A stretch of DNA of 64,000 nucleotides from Desulfobacca_B sp046538075 (lineage in GTDB: Bacteria > Desulfobacterota > Desulfobaccia > Desulfobaccales > Desulfobaccaceae). The DNA lies in contig JBKHJN010000009.1 in assembly GCA_046538075.1 (NCBI GenBank), positions 19,416 through 83,415 of the forward strand. The letters are read 5' to 3'. The position numbers and the translations under genes are program-made. Below, piece by piece: positions 45,241 through 53,720 of this stretch; positions within the stretch are counted from its first letter, which is position 1; every line of letters begins with the position of its first letter. Under the pieces are notes generated by a model. That model saw nothing but the letters and a program-made list of their open reading frames with translations, was not told the DNA's origin and ran no database searches.

Positions 45241-46787
45241 GAGTTCTGTTTACCTCGCAGGGCCTCCCAAACTACCTTCCGGTCATCAAAATGGGAGCGC
45301 CGGGTGCCAATAATCTGGTAAGTCTCATGCCCTTTTCCGGCGACTAAGACGGCATCTCCCGGTTGGCCCAAGGCCACTGCCAGATGAATGGCCTGTCGGC
45401 GATCAGGGATCACTAAGTACCCTGGGGAGGCCTCCCTTGCCTCCCCCGGGTCCAGCCGAGCATACCCCCCCTCCTTTAGCCCGGCTTCAATCTGAGCAAT
45501 TATGGCCAGCGGCTCTTCGGTGCGGGGATTGTCACTGGTAACAATCACCAGATCGCTGGCTTGCGCCGCCACCTGTCCCATCAAGGGGCGTTTCGAGCGG
45601 TCCCGATCTCCGCCACAGCCGAAGACCGTTATCAACCGGTTAAAATCCAGGGCCCGCAGGGCGGCCAGAACCTGCCCCAAGGCGTCCGGAGTATGGGCAT
45701 AGTCCACAAAAACTAAGGGTTGTCCCGGGACGGCAATCCGTTCCAGGCGGCCGTCGATTCCGGCCAATTGCCCCACCCCTTTTACTATTGTTTCACAGCT
45801 CAGTCCCAATCCCAATGCAGTAGCGCTGGCGGCCATGACATTATAAAGATTGTGGCAGCCTACCAGCGGGGAATTGATTTCTAACCGGCCGTATGGGGTG
45901 GCCAGCCAGGCCTGCAGTCCGGCCGCGGAGATGTGGTACTTTTCCGGATATAAGTCGCTTTTCCTGGTTAAACCATAGGTGAGGGCGGGAACTGAGGTGC
46001 GGCGCAGCAATTCCCATCCCCGGGGATCGTCCCGGTTAATAACTGCCAGGGGTTGGGGCCTTCGGCCATTGCTTAACAATTCAGTAAACAGGCGACACTT
46101 GGCGGCAAAGTAGCTATCCAAATCACCGTGATAATCTAAATGGTCTTGGGACAGGTTGGTAAAAATCCCCGCAGCAAAATGGCAATGGTGGGCTCGCTTC
46201 AAATCCAGGGCATGGGAGGAGACCTCTAACAGAACGTGGGTGATCCGGTGGCTGTGCATCTCCTGCAACATCCTCTGCAGGTCCAGGGACTCCGGGGTGG
46301 TAACCGGGGCAGGCAGCACCTGAGTGCCAAAGCGACAATTGACCGTGCCGATCACACCCACCTTTAACCCGGCAGCCAGCATCATCGCCTCCAAGATATA
46401 GGAGGTGGTGGTTTTGCCGTTGGTGCCGGTAATGCCCACCACGCTAAGATCCTGGGAAGGGTGCTGATAAAAAGCCGCCGCCAGATAAGCCAAGGCCAGC
46501 CGGGCGTCAGGGACCCGGACCTTGACTATCCCCGGATAACTCGGCAAATCCTTCTCGCTGACGATGACCCGGGCCCCCTGTTGGATCGCCTGATGGACAA
46601 ACAGATGACCGTCGGTCTGGCTACCGCGCAGGGCAACAAAAATCTGCCCTGCTTTAACCTGGCCGGAATGATAAGCAATCCCAGTAACCGGGAGATCGTC
46701 TGGCCCCCAGATCTGGGCTCCTGCCAGACCTTCCAGAAGCTGGTTCAGGGTTTTCGAAGTATAGGTCTCCTTTGGTCCGGGCAACAA
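45237..46787 (-). CDS. murE: UDP-MurNAc-tripeptide synthetase, meso-diaminopimelate-adding
   Basis: 516 residues with YHSGQVKAGQIFVALRG, the P-loop GITGTNGKTTTSYI, and the specificity motif DNPR (TSDNPRTEEP), which marks meso-diaminopimelate rather than lysine as substrate. KGHETYQII is near the end. This supports a Gram-negative cell wall. It is preceded by the only long gap of the cluster, where an internal promoter is possible. Confidence 0.97.
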   Translation of the reverse strand: MLPGPKETYTSKTLNQLLEGLAGAQIWGPDDLPVTGIAYHSGQVKAGQIFVALRGSQTDGHLFVHQAIQQGARVIVSEKDLPSYPGIVKVRVPDARLALAYLAAAFYQHPSQDLSVVGITGTNGKTTTSYILEAMMLAAGLKVGVIGTVNCRFGTQVLPAPVTTPESLDLQRMLQEMHSHRITHVLLEVSSHALDLKRAHHCHFAAGIFTNLSQDHLDYHGDLDSYFAAKCRLFTELLSNGRRPQPLAVINRDDPRGWELLRRTSVPALTYGLTRKSDLYPEKYHISAAGLQAWLATPYGRLEINSPLVGCHNLYNVMAASATALGLGLSCETIVKGVGQLAGIDGRLERIAVPGQPLVFVDYAHTPDALGQVLAALRALDFNRLITVFGCGGDRDRSKRPLMGQVAAQASDLVIVTSDNPRTEEPLAIIAQIEAGLKEGGYARLDPGEAREASPGYLVIPDRRQAIHLAVALGQPGDAVLVAGKGHETYQIIGTRRSHFDDRKVVWEALRGKQNS

Positions 46788-46860
46788 TAAATTCCTCTTC
46801 CTCTCTGGCTCGAATAACTAGCTTTCTGGTTGGGAAAGGTTAGAAATGAAAATTATTTTT

Positions 46861-46889
46861 ATCCTATCTTAACTTCAAATGCTTTGCAA
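46861..46889 (-). promoter_or_regulatory. Possible internal promoter ahead of murE
   Basis: On the minus strand TTGCAA, a 17-base spacer and TAGGAT lie 74 bases upstream of the murE start. It sits inside a 9-base inverted repeat pair (CTCTGGCTC at 46803-46811 and GAGCCAGAG at 46899-46907). Confidence 0.4.
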
Positions 46890-46935
46890 CTGCCAATGGA
46901 GCCAGAGCTATTTTTACTTAATGTTTTGAAATCGG

Positions 46936-48966
46936 TTAATATTTCGGCTTGAACTTTATCCAGCAAAGGTCTCCCGGAGAGATCCGGGCCCCAGGTTGGG
47001 GTTGTTGCGACACCGCTATCCCACTGCCTTCAATGCGGCAACGAAGGCCCGAACGGTGCAGGGCCTTCAACACCTGGCGGATCGTCTGACCCTGGAAATC
47101 CGGCATAACTTCGAAAGGCCCGTTTATCAGCTTGGGTTGGGGTCTGGCAAACCTCAAACTGCAATCCACGATTTGACAAGCACGGCTTGGGTCGGAGTCT
47201 GGTTCGATCTGCGGATAGTATCCCAAAAACCGCAGGGACTTACCAGCAATTTCCCGGAAGACCGGGGCAGCCACAACTCCTCCGTAGATAGCCCCTTTAG
47301 GCTCGTCAATGATTACCACAATGGCCAGCACCGGCTGTTCGGCGGGCACCAGGCCCATGAACAAGGAATTGAATTTGCTGTGAGAATATCGGCCCCCGAC
47401 CAGCTTCTGGGCGGTTCCGGTTTTTCCGGCGGCGGTATAGCCCAGGGGCACGGCTTCGGTTCCGGTACCCCCAGGTTCGGTCACAGTTTTCATGATGGCC
47501 AGCATCTGATGGGCGGTTTGCCGGGAGACAACCTGGCGCACCGGTTCGGGTTTGAATTGTTTGATCACTTCCCCTTGCTGGTTAAGGATTTCTCTTACTA
47601 ATAAAGGCTTCATGAGAATGCCGTCATTGCCCAGGGAGGCCAGGGCCATAGCCAGTTGGAGAGCGGTTATGGAAATCCCCTGGCCAAAATTGACCGTGAT
47701 CCGGTCGATCGGCGCACGGCAAAACTTCAATGTGCGGTAGAGTCCGCCACTCTCTCCCGGGAAGGACAAGCCGGTGCCGCTTCCAAAACCAAAATCCTGG
47801 AAGTATTTATCCATTAGAGGGCCACAGACTCGCATGCCGATCTTGACTGTTCCGATATTGCTCGACTTCTTGATGATGTCGCTGACTGTCAGGCTGCCAT
47901 AAGGATGGACATCGTGGATGACTCCACATTTACTGATCTTATAAACCCCGTGGCCACAATGAAACTGGTCATGGGGCCGGACTACACCTGCATCTAGGGC
48001 CGCGGCCACGGTAAAGATCTTGAAGGTCGAACCCGGTTCAAAGACGGCGGTCAGACTGCGATTCTGGTACTGTTCCTTGGAGTAGTGATTGAAATGGTTG
48101 GGATCAAAGGCCGGGGACTGGGCCATGGCCAGGATCTCGCCGGTCTGGGGGCAGAGGACGATCGCCAGTCCGCCCGCCGCATGCCATTTCTTCACCCCTG
48201 ATTCTAAGGCTTTTTCAGCAATATATTGGATAGTCCGATCCAACGCCAAGACCAGATTATCCCCCGTAGTCTGATGGGCCAGTTCTTTTTCATTGGAGAT
48301 GATTATATGGCCTCTGGCATCCAACAGGTTCATACATCGGATAGGCTGGCCATAGAGATACTTTTCATACTGGACCTCTAGGCCCTCCAGACCATGGCCG
48401 TCGATATTGCAAAATCCCAAAACTGGCCCGGCCAAGGACCGATGGGGATAGAACCGCCGGGCTTCAGGGATCAAGTACATGGCTTCCAGCGATTTCCGCC
48501 GCTGCCTGTCCGGATCGGCACCGGTGGATGATCTGGCTTTCCGCTGCTCCTCCTCCTTAAAGGCCTGAATGGCTTCCGCCTGCTGGGGAGTGAGGTGCCG
48601 TTTGATCCAGACAAAAGGGCGGTCTTTATTTAAAACCGCGGTTATCTGGGACCGGGGCAGCTGCAGCCGGGAGGCCAACTGAGTGCTCAAGTAGCTTTTT
48701 TCTGCCAACCGGTCAGGATGGGCCCCCAACGACTGGACAAAGGTGCTGATTGCCAATTCAGTACCCCGGCGGTCCAGGATCGACCCTCGTACACTGAGAA
48801 CCGGACAGAGCTTTTGATATTCTCTCTGGGCCTTGTTTCGCAGTGTCTGACCTTTAAGTACCTGGAGCTGGAAAAACTTGCCCACCACAATAACTAACAG
48901 CAGCTCCAGCAGCAGACCTACTATGATGATGCGCAGGCGTAAACGATTACTTAGTTTTGCACTCAT
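46936..48966 (-). CDS. ftsI: Septal transpeptidase FtsI (PBP3) with a PASTA domain
   Basis: 676 residues. One N-terminal membrane span (about 11-33), a PBP dimerisation domain (SVRGSILDRRGTELA), then the transpeptidase with S313-x-x-K316 (PGSTFK), S368-x-N370 and K515-T-G (AGKTGTAQ). A C-terminal PASTA-like domain (about 618-676, PDFQGQTIRQVLKALH) is present, which E. coli FtsI lacks but which is seen in several Desulfobacterota and in SpoVD. It overlaps ftsL by 4 bases (ATGA). Confidence 0.96.
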   Translation of the reverse strand: MSAKLSNRLRLRIIIVGLLLELLLVIVVGKFFQLQVLKGQTLRNKAQREYQKLCPVLSVRGSILDRRGTELAISTFVQSLGAHPDRLAEKSYLSTQLASRLQLPRSQITAVLNKDRPFVWIKRHLTPQQAEAIQAFKEEEQRKARSSTGADPDRQRRKSLEAMYLIPEARRFYPHRSLAGPVLGFCNIDGHGLEGLEVQYEKYLYGQPIRCMNLLDARGHIIISNEKELAHQTTGDNLVLALDRTIQYIAEKALESGVKKWHAAGGLAIVLCPQTGEILAMAQSPAFDPNHFNHYSKEQYQNRSLTAVFEPGSTFKIFTVAAALDAGVVRPHDQFHCGHGVYKISKCGVIHDVHPYGSLTVSDIIKKSSNIGTVKIGMRVCGPLMDKYFQDFGFGSGTGLSFPGESGGLYRTLKFCRAPIDRITVNFGQGISITALQLAMALASLGNDGILMKPLLVREILNQQGEVIKQFKPEPVRQVVSRQTAHQMLAIMKTVTEPGGTGTEAVPLGYTAAGKTGTAQKLVGGRYSHSKFNSLFMGLVPAEQPVLAIVVIIDEPKGAIYGGVVAAPVFREIAGKSLRFLGYYPQIEPDSDPSRACQIVDCSLRFARPQPKLINGPFEVMPDFQGQTIRQVLKALHRSGLRCRIEGSGIAVSQQPQPGARISPGDLCWIKFKPKY

Positions 48967-49325
48967 TGCAGATAGACTATCTGTCCGGATTCCGGCGGTG
49001 CCATATTATATTTTTCTACGGCCAGTTTCTCCAGTCGCCCTAAAGACTTAAGGTTGGTCAATTCAATGCGCAGCTTGCGGTTCAGGTCATACAGTTGTTT
49101 TTGCTGGCTAAAGGCCTCGGAGATTTGATAGTTTAAAGTAATATACTTTAAGTCAGTGTAAACAAACAGCAAGGCGGTAGCCACCGCGGCGGCCAGAACC
49201 AAAAAAAAGGAAAGAAATTTGGTTTTGCCAAGTTGTAAAACCGGGCTGTGCCTTTTGACTTTACGATTATCGGGAAAAAAAACTTGGTCGATCAAACTTG
49301 CCCTTGCCGTGCGGTTGCGGATCAT
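48963..49325 (-). CDS. ftsL: Cell division protein FtsL
   Basis: 120 residues with a single membrane span (about 33-54, FLSFFLVLAAAVATALLFVY) followed by a periplasmic coiled coil with Leu-rich spacing (SEAFSQQKQLYDLNRKLRIELTNL cut short by RLEKLAVEKYNM). The C-terminal PPESGQIVYL is typical of FtsL in this position. Its identity rests on topology and place between rsmH and ftsI. Confidence 0.85.
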   Translation of the reverse strand: MIRNRTARASLIDQVFFPDNRKVKRHSPVLQLGKTKFLSFFLVLAAAVATALLFVYTDLKYITLNYQISEAFSQQKQLYDLNRKLRIELTNLKSLGRLEKLAVEKYNMAPPESGQIVYLQ

Positions 49326-49359
49326 GGTCTCCCCCTCCTGTTTTCTCCTTTAATTATCA

Positions 49360-50241
49360 CTAGTTGTCACTATTTTCTCTTTCCACCACCCTTAATTTAG
49401 CACTGCGGGCCTGGGGATTGCGTTGCACCTCGTCCCGGCCGGGGGTCAACGGCTTGCGGGTCAGCCGCCGTGCTTGGCCCGCCTTTTCCAGGGCCAGAAA
49501 TTGATGCTTCACAATCCGATCCTCCAGCGAATGGTAGGAGATGATCGCCAGCCGTCCGCCCGGAGCCAGGAGACTGGCCCCCAGCGGGATGAAAGCCGCC
49601 AGCCTTTCCAGTTCCTGGTTGACGGCAATCCTTAAAGCCTGGAACACCCGGGTAGCAGGATGAATCCGACCCCGGGAGGCCTTTGGGGGGATGGCCTGCA
49701 TGATTAGCCCCACTAATTGCCCGGTGGTGCTAATCGGAGCGTCATGCCGGGCAGCCACGATCCGGCGGGCTATCCGGCGTGACCAGCGCTCTTCCCCCAG
49801 CTCTTGGAAAAGCTTAGTTAATCTGGCTTCTGAATAAGTGTTTAGGATTTCCGCCGCGGTCAGCCCAGCAGCCTCGGGGTCCAGCCGCATGTCCAGAGGC
49901 TCATCACTTTGAAAACTAAAACCGCGGCCCGATTGTTTAAGCTGTTGCGTTGAGAATCCCAGGTCGAGCACTATTCCCGCCACCTGCTCGATCCGGCATT
50001 GTCTCAGAATTTCTTTCAGGTGCGTATAACAGCTGTGAAAAAGTCGAACCCGGGACGGAAAGGGTTCCAGGCGCTGGGCGGCCACCTGTAAAGCTGCCGG
50101 GTCTCGATCCAACCCCACCAGTTGGCCCGCCGGGGCACTATGGATCAGGATAGCTTGGGCATGGCCCCCCAAGCCCACTGTCCCATCCACAAAGACCTGG
50201 CCGGTCCGACAGTTAAGACCGGCGACCACCTCGGCGACCAT
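49360..50241 (-). CDS. rsmH: 16S rRNA (cytosine-1402-N4)-methyltransferase RsmH, start uncertain
   Basis: 293 residues from this ATG. The SAM site VDGTVGLGGHAQAIL, DLGFSTQQLKQSGRGFSF, DMRLDPEAAGLTAAEIL and ISYHSLEDRIVKHQF follow the family. The conserved N-terminal consensus HxPVMxxEV is cut by this start: the codons directly upstream in frame read I-H-D-P-V before MVAEVV, but no ATG, GTG or TTG exists there before a stop. Either a rare AUC/AUU start is used, the protein is shortened, or one base is missing in the sequence. The best ribosome-binding site serves a three-codon frame ending at TAATG. Confidence 0.93.
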   Translation of the reverse strand: MVAEVVAGLNCRTGQVFVDGTVGLGGHAQAILIHSAPAGQLVGLDRDPAALQVAAQRLEPFPSRVRLFHSCYTHLKEILRQCRIEQVAGIVLDLGFSTQQLKQSGRGFSFQSDEPLDMRLDPEAAGLTAAEILNTYSEARLTKLFQELGEERWSRRIARRIVAARHDAPISTTGQLVGLIMQAIPPKASRGRIHPATRVFQALRIAVNQELERLAAFIPLGASLLAPGGRLAIISYHSLEDRIVKHQFLALEKAGQARRLTRKPLTPGRDEVQRNPQARSAKLRVVERENSDN

Positions 50242-50252
50242 TACCGGGTCAT
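50241..50252 (-). other. Three-codon leader frame coupled to rsmH
   Basis: ATG-ACC-CGG-TAA, with AGGAG (50260-50264) exactly 7 bases ahead. Its stop overlaps the rsmH ATG as TAATG. The same AGGAG is 18 bases from the rsmH ATG, which is too far. This looks like a termination-reinitiation arrangement, or the scar of a single-base deletion in the true rsmH start (ATG ACC CCG GTA ATG would restore M-T-P-V-M). Confidence 0.45.
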
Positions 50253-50270
50253 GGATGGTCTCCTGATCGA

Positions 50271-50708
50271 TTACAAGATTCCTAATTCTTTCCGCACCTC
50301 TTCAGTATCCATTTGGTCCACCAGGGCCCGGTCCTCCTCAAAGGCTTGGCGATTCCAAATCTCGAAACACCGCACTGCTCCGGCCAGAACCGTTTCTTTC
50401 TCCAGTCTGGCATAATCACGCAGGTGGGGCGGAATCAGAATCCGGCCCTGACGGTCCAACTGGCACTCTGCTGCTCCGGAGACGAAAAACCGCTGGAAGG
50501 ACCGGAAATCCTTGCGCAACAGAGCTAATTGACCCATTCGCTGCTCAATTAATTCCCATTCTGACAGCGGAAAGGCGAGCAGATAACCGTCGAGGTTGGT
50601 TATGATTAAATAATTATCGTGACGCGCCCGGAGAATTTCGCGATAGCGTTGCGGAATGCTGATTCTTCCTTTATCATCAATAACATGGAAGAAACTCCCC
50701 CGGAACAC
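50271..50708 (-). CDS. mraZ: Transcriptional regulator MraZ
   Basis: 145 residues made of two SpoVT-AbrB-like halves: MFRGSFFHVIDDKGRISIPQRY and the second DRQGRILIPPHLRDYARLE. MraZ rings bind direct repeats ahead of their own operon and repress the dcw cluster in E. coli. Here four repeats with 10-base spacing lie upstream. First gene of the cluster, 29 bases ahead of rsmH. Confidence 0.95.
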   Translation of the reverse strand: MFRGSFFHVIDDKGRISIPQRYREILRARHDNYLIITNLDGYLLAFPLSEWELIEQRMGQLALLRKDFRSFQRFFVSGAAECQLDRQGRILIPPHLRDYARLEKETVLAGAVRCFEIWNRQAFEEDRALVDQMDTEEVRKELGIL

Positions 50709-50724
50709 CTTCCCCCCTATCCGC

Positions 50725-50759
50725 TTCCATCTATTACCACTTCATCCCACTTGGTCCCA
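50725..50759 (-). promoter_or_regulatory. MraZ operator: four TGGNA repeats with 10-bp period
   Basis: On the minus strand TGGGA, TGGGA, TGGTA and TGGAA begin at 50759, 50749, 50739 and 50729, exactly one helical turn apart. This is the known arrangement of MraZ boxes and sits between the promoter and the mraZ start. Confidence 0.88.
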
Positions 50760-50760
50760 A

Positions 50761-50788
50761 ATTAAATGGGTTGGCTACCCAATGTCAA
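50761..50788 (-). promoter_or_regulatory. Promoter of the dcw cluster
   Basis: TTGACA, a 16-base spacer and TTTAAT on the minus strand. A further TTGGGT/AACCCA inverted pair lies in the spacer. The -10 abuts the first MraZ repeat, so MraZ binding would block transcription. Confidence 0.75.
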
Positions 50789-50884
50789 GGAAAAAATGGT
50801 TATGTGAAAAGAAATACAAATCTATAACTTATTTAAATTATTTATAAATAAGTTAAGTGCATCGATTATCTAACTATATCTGGG

Positions 50885-51379
50885 TTAAGAATTGTTAAAC
50901 TCGGCAGGAGAGGAACTGCGGCGTTGATCAAGAAAGGCCTGCAGGATCAGCACCGCCGCCATTTTATCAATGACCTGGCGGCGGCGGCGGCGGCTAAGAT
51001 TAGCATCCAGCAGAATCCGCTCGGCCTGGACCGTGGTTAACCGTTCATCCCAAGTATAGACTGGAATTTTTAAAGCTTGTTGAAGTTGTTCTACCCAATC
51101 AAAGACTTCCGGGGCATTAGCACCGAGACGGCCATCCATGTGGCGGGGCAGACCGATAACCATCCCGGTTACTTGATGCTGCCGGGCCAAATCGATGATC
51201 CGGGCCAGATCACTGGCATGGTCCCGCCTCTCCAACACCATCAGGCCCTGGGCGGTAATCCCCAGGGCGTCGCTCAAGGCAATGCCGATCCGTTTCTGAC
51301 CCACATCTAAACCCATGATGCGGACCTCAGCAGGGGTAGGGGGCGGGGATGGGACAAAAGCGGGCGGGTCCATGATCAT
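50885..51379 (-). CDS. ruvX: Putative pre-16S rRNA nuclease RuvX (YqgF)
   Basis: 164 residues with an RNase H-like fold: MGLDVGQKRIGIALSDALG, GMVIGLPRHMDGR, VYTWDERLTTVQAERIL and DKMAAVLILQAFLD. YqgF proteins take part in 16S rRNA 5'-end maturation. The start could be two codons further in. It lies 7 bases downstream of the substrate-binding gene and probably ends that operon; an A/T-rich gap of 90 bases separates it from the dcw promoter. Confidence 0.92.
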   Translation of the reverse strand: MIMDPPAFVPSPPPTPAEVRIMGLDVGQKRIGIALSDALGITAQGLMVLERRDHASDLARIIDLARQHQVTGMVIGLPRHMDGRLGANAPEVFDWVEQLQQALKIPVYTWDERLTTVQAERILLDANLSRRRRRQVIDKMAAVLILQAFLDQRRSSSPAEFNNS

Positions 51380-51386
51380 CCCGCTC

Positions 51387-52295
51387 TTAGAGCAGCCCTT
51401 TTTCCTTAAGCCAGTTGACCGCTACCTGGTGGACGGAGCGTTTGTCCACGTCCACGGCTTTGTTCAACTGTTGCATGGTCTTAGTGGTCAATCCGAGCAT
51501 GGGCTCCAGGATCTGCTGAATTTCCGGGTACCTGTCTAATAGGGGACGACGGACCACCGGAGCCGGATTATATACCGGGAAAAATCCTTGGTCGTCCTCC
51601 AGTTCAACAAAATCAAAGGCGGCAATGCGGCCGTCGGTGGAAAAACCCATGGACAAATCAATCTGACCGTCTTTTAAGGCCTGATAACATAAGCCAGTAG
51701 CCATCTTCCTGATCTTGCCGATGGGCACCCGAAAGCCATAGGCCGGCATCAGTTTTTTGAACCCGTCCGGGCGCTCCCAGAATTCGGCATTCATGCCAAA
51801 AATCAGCTCCTGGGGGTGTTGATTGACGTACTGGGCCAGATCGCTGATCGAGGCAATTCCCAAATCTTGCGCCCGGCTCTGCTGCATCATCAAGATATAG
51901 GTGGTATTGCACTCCAGGCGGGGCAGCCACACCAGGCCCTGCCGGGCATCAGCTTGCTTTACATAATTGTAGACCTTCTCCGGGTCGGTCATGATGTGCC
52001 GGTCCTTTTGTTTGAGATAGACGGTGTAGGCCGTCCCGGTATATTCGAAATACAGATCGATCTGGCCGTTTTCCAGGGATCTGCGTATCAGGGTGGAGCC
52101 TACTCCGGTTTTCAATGTAATCTCAAAACCTTGTTGGGCTAGCAAGAGTTTGGCGATTTCCGGCAGGATATACTGCTCGGTAAAATTTTTCCCTCCGATT
52201 ACCAGTTTTTTGGCATCAGCCCGGCTGTGGGCGGGAAAGGTTATAAGTATCAGGCCAACATAACAACAAACGATGGTTTTTAATAAATATTTCAT
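51387..52295 (-). CDS. Osmoprotectant ABC transporter substrate-binding protein (OpuC/OsmF-like)
   Basis: 302 residues with a signal peptide (about 1-26, ending AHSRADA) and no lipobox Cys at the junction. The conserved start VIGGKNFTEQYILPEIAKLLL, then KTGVGSTLIRRSLENGQIDLYFEYTGTAY, and RMATGLCYQALKDGQIDLSMGFSTDGRI belong to the glycine betaine/choline/carnitine binding family. It is the third component after two permeases, with 5 bases between. Likely ligands are quaternary amines, which fits the methyltransferase operon upstream. Confidence 0.93.
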   Translation of the reverse strand: MKYLLKTIVCCYVGLILITFPAHSRADAKKLVIGGKNFTEQYILPEIAKLLLAQQGFEITLKTGVGSTLIRRSLENGQIDLYFEYTGTAYTVYLKQKDRHIMTDPEKVYNYVKQADARQGLVWLPRLECNTTYILMMQQSRAQDLGIASISDLAQYVNQHPQELIFGMNAEFWERPDGFKKLMPAYGFRVPIGKIRKMATGLCYQALKDGQIDLSMGFSTDGRIAAFDFVELEDDQGFFPVYNPAPVVRRPLLDRYPEIQQILEPMLGLTTKTMQQLNKAVDVDKRSVHQVAVNWLKEKGLL

Positions 52296-52300
52296 ATTGA

Positions 52301-53044
52301 TTATCCCTTTCCGGACTCTCCTAGCCGCAAACCTTTGGGAATCAGCAACAGTCCCAGCAGTTCACAGAGAGAATCCCCCAATAGAGCCAGCAGGGTTACC
52401 GGAATGGCCCCGGCCAGCAGCTTGTCGGGTTCCATCAGGCTGATTCCTGAAAAGATCAGGTCGCCCAACCCGCCGGCGCCGATAAGAAAGGCCAAGGCCG
52501 CGGTGCCGATATTGATAATCAGGGCCACCCGGAATCCGGTGATTATTACCCTCATGGCATTGGGCAGTTCTACGTCCAGCAGCAGACGCCCGGGGGGCAT
52601 CCCCATCCCCTGGGCCGCGTCGATTAAGGAGGGCGGCACGGCCATAATTCCCGCCAAAGTATTTCGGGCAATGGGCAGGATGGAATAAATAATCAGGGCA
52701 AAGATCGCCGGTTTGGCCCCGATCCCCAAAAAGCTCATGGCCAGGGCGATGACCGCCAGGGAAGGGATGGTCTGACCCAGGCTGACAATATACATCCCCA
52801 CCCCGGCATATTTCTTCAATCGCTCCCGGGTTAAGATAATACCAACGCTAAGGCCAATGACGGTTGCCGCGGTCATACTGCAGCCCACCAGATAGAGGTG
52901 CTGCCAGAAGAGTTTGACAATCAGGGGCAATTCATAAGGATCGGAGATGAAGTCGATCAGGCCGATTCTTTGCGCCCCCACCCCTGCTCCAAAGATCAGC
53001 ATGAACAAAAACAATTTATATATTTGGGGCCAGAATTTTTTCAT
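52301..53044 (-). CDS. Osmoprotectant ABC transporter permease
   Basis: 247 residues, about six membrane spans, with the ABC permease EAA-type loop (MAVPPSLIDAAQGMGMPPGRLLLDVELPNAMRVI). Similar to OpuBB/OpuCB-type permeases. It overlaps the preceding permease by 4 bases; the pair would form the heterodimeric channel. Confidence 0.92.
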   Translation of the reverse strand: MKKFWPQIYKLFLFMLIFGAGVGAQRIGLIDFISDPYELPLIVKLFWQHLYLVGCSMTAATVIGLSVGIILTRERLKKYAGVGMYIVSLGQTIPSLAVIALAMSFLGIGAKPAIFALIIYSILPIARNTLAGIMAVPPSLIDAAQGMGMPPGRLLLDVELPNAMRVIITGFRVALIINIGTAALAFLIGAGGLGDLIFSGISLMEPDKLLAGAIPVTLLALLGDSLCELLGLLLIPKGLRLGESGKG

Positions 53045-53709
53045 CGGCCTCGTTGCCGCTGGATTTTAACCCCACGCGGAGTAGTCCAGGCCTCCAGCAG
53101 AGCCATGCCCGCATCTACCACCAGGGCCAGCAGGGAAACCAGGATGGCGCCGCTTAAGATCATTTCCTGATTGACCCGGTCGATGCCTTGTTGAATAAAC
53201 ACCCCCAGGCCGCCGGCGCCGATATAGGCGGCAATGGCGGCGATGCCGATGTTCATGACCGCGGCGGTGCGCAAGCCAGCCAGGATCACCGGCAAAGACA
53301 AGGGGATCTGCACTTCTTTAAGCAGCCGCCAACGGCTCATCCCCATGCCCCGGCCCGCATCTACCGCCGCCGGCGGCACGTTTTGGATAGCCGTATAGGT
53401 GTTGCGGATGATGGGAAGTTGGTTGTAAAGCACCAAAGCCGTCACTGCCGGGACTTTGCCCAACCCGTGCCCCACCAGGGAAAGAAACGGCAGCATCAGG
53501 CCAAACAGGGCAATAGACGGAATGGTCATCAAAATATTGGCGGTGTTGATCACCTTCTGGGCCAGTTGCTTTTTCCTGGTGATCACGATCCCCAGCGGCA
53601 CGCCGATTAATGTGGCGAGGACCAGGGCCAGCCCCACGATCCAGATATGTTCCCAGGTGAGGTAAATGACCTCCTGGTAATTATTGATAATAAAATCAAA
53701 GGTCTTCAA
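53041..53709 (-). CDS. Osmoprotectant ABC transporter permease
   Basis: 222 residues with six membrane spans and the EAA-type loop (NVPPAAVDAGRGMGMSRWRLL, then VQIPLSLPVILAGLR). It is a shorter paralogue of the next permease gene. 11 bases follow the ATPase gene. Confidence 0.92.
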   Translation of the reverse strand: MKTFDFIINNYQEVIYLTWEHIWIVGLALVLATLIGVPLGIVITRKKQLAQKVINTANILMTIPSIALFGLMLPFLSLVGHGLGKVPAVTALVLYNQLPIIRNTYTAIQNVPPAAVDAGRGMGMSRWRLLKEVQIPLSLPVILAGLRTAAVMNIGIAAIAAYIGAGGLGVFIQQGIDRVNQEMILSGAILVSLLALVVDAGMALLEAWTTPRGVKIQRQRGR

Positions 53710-53720
53710 CGTCTACCCGG

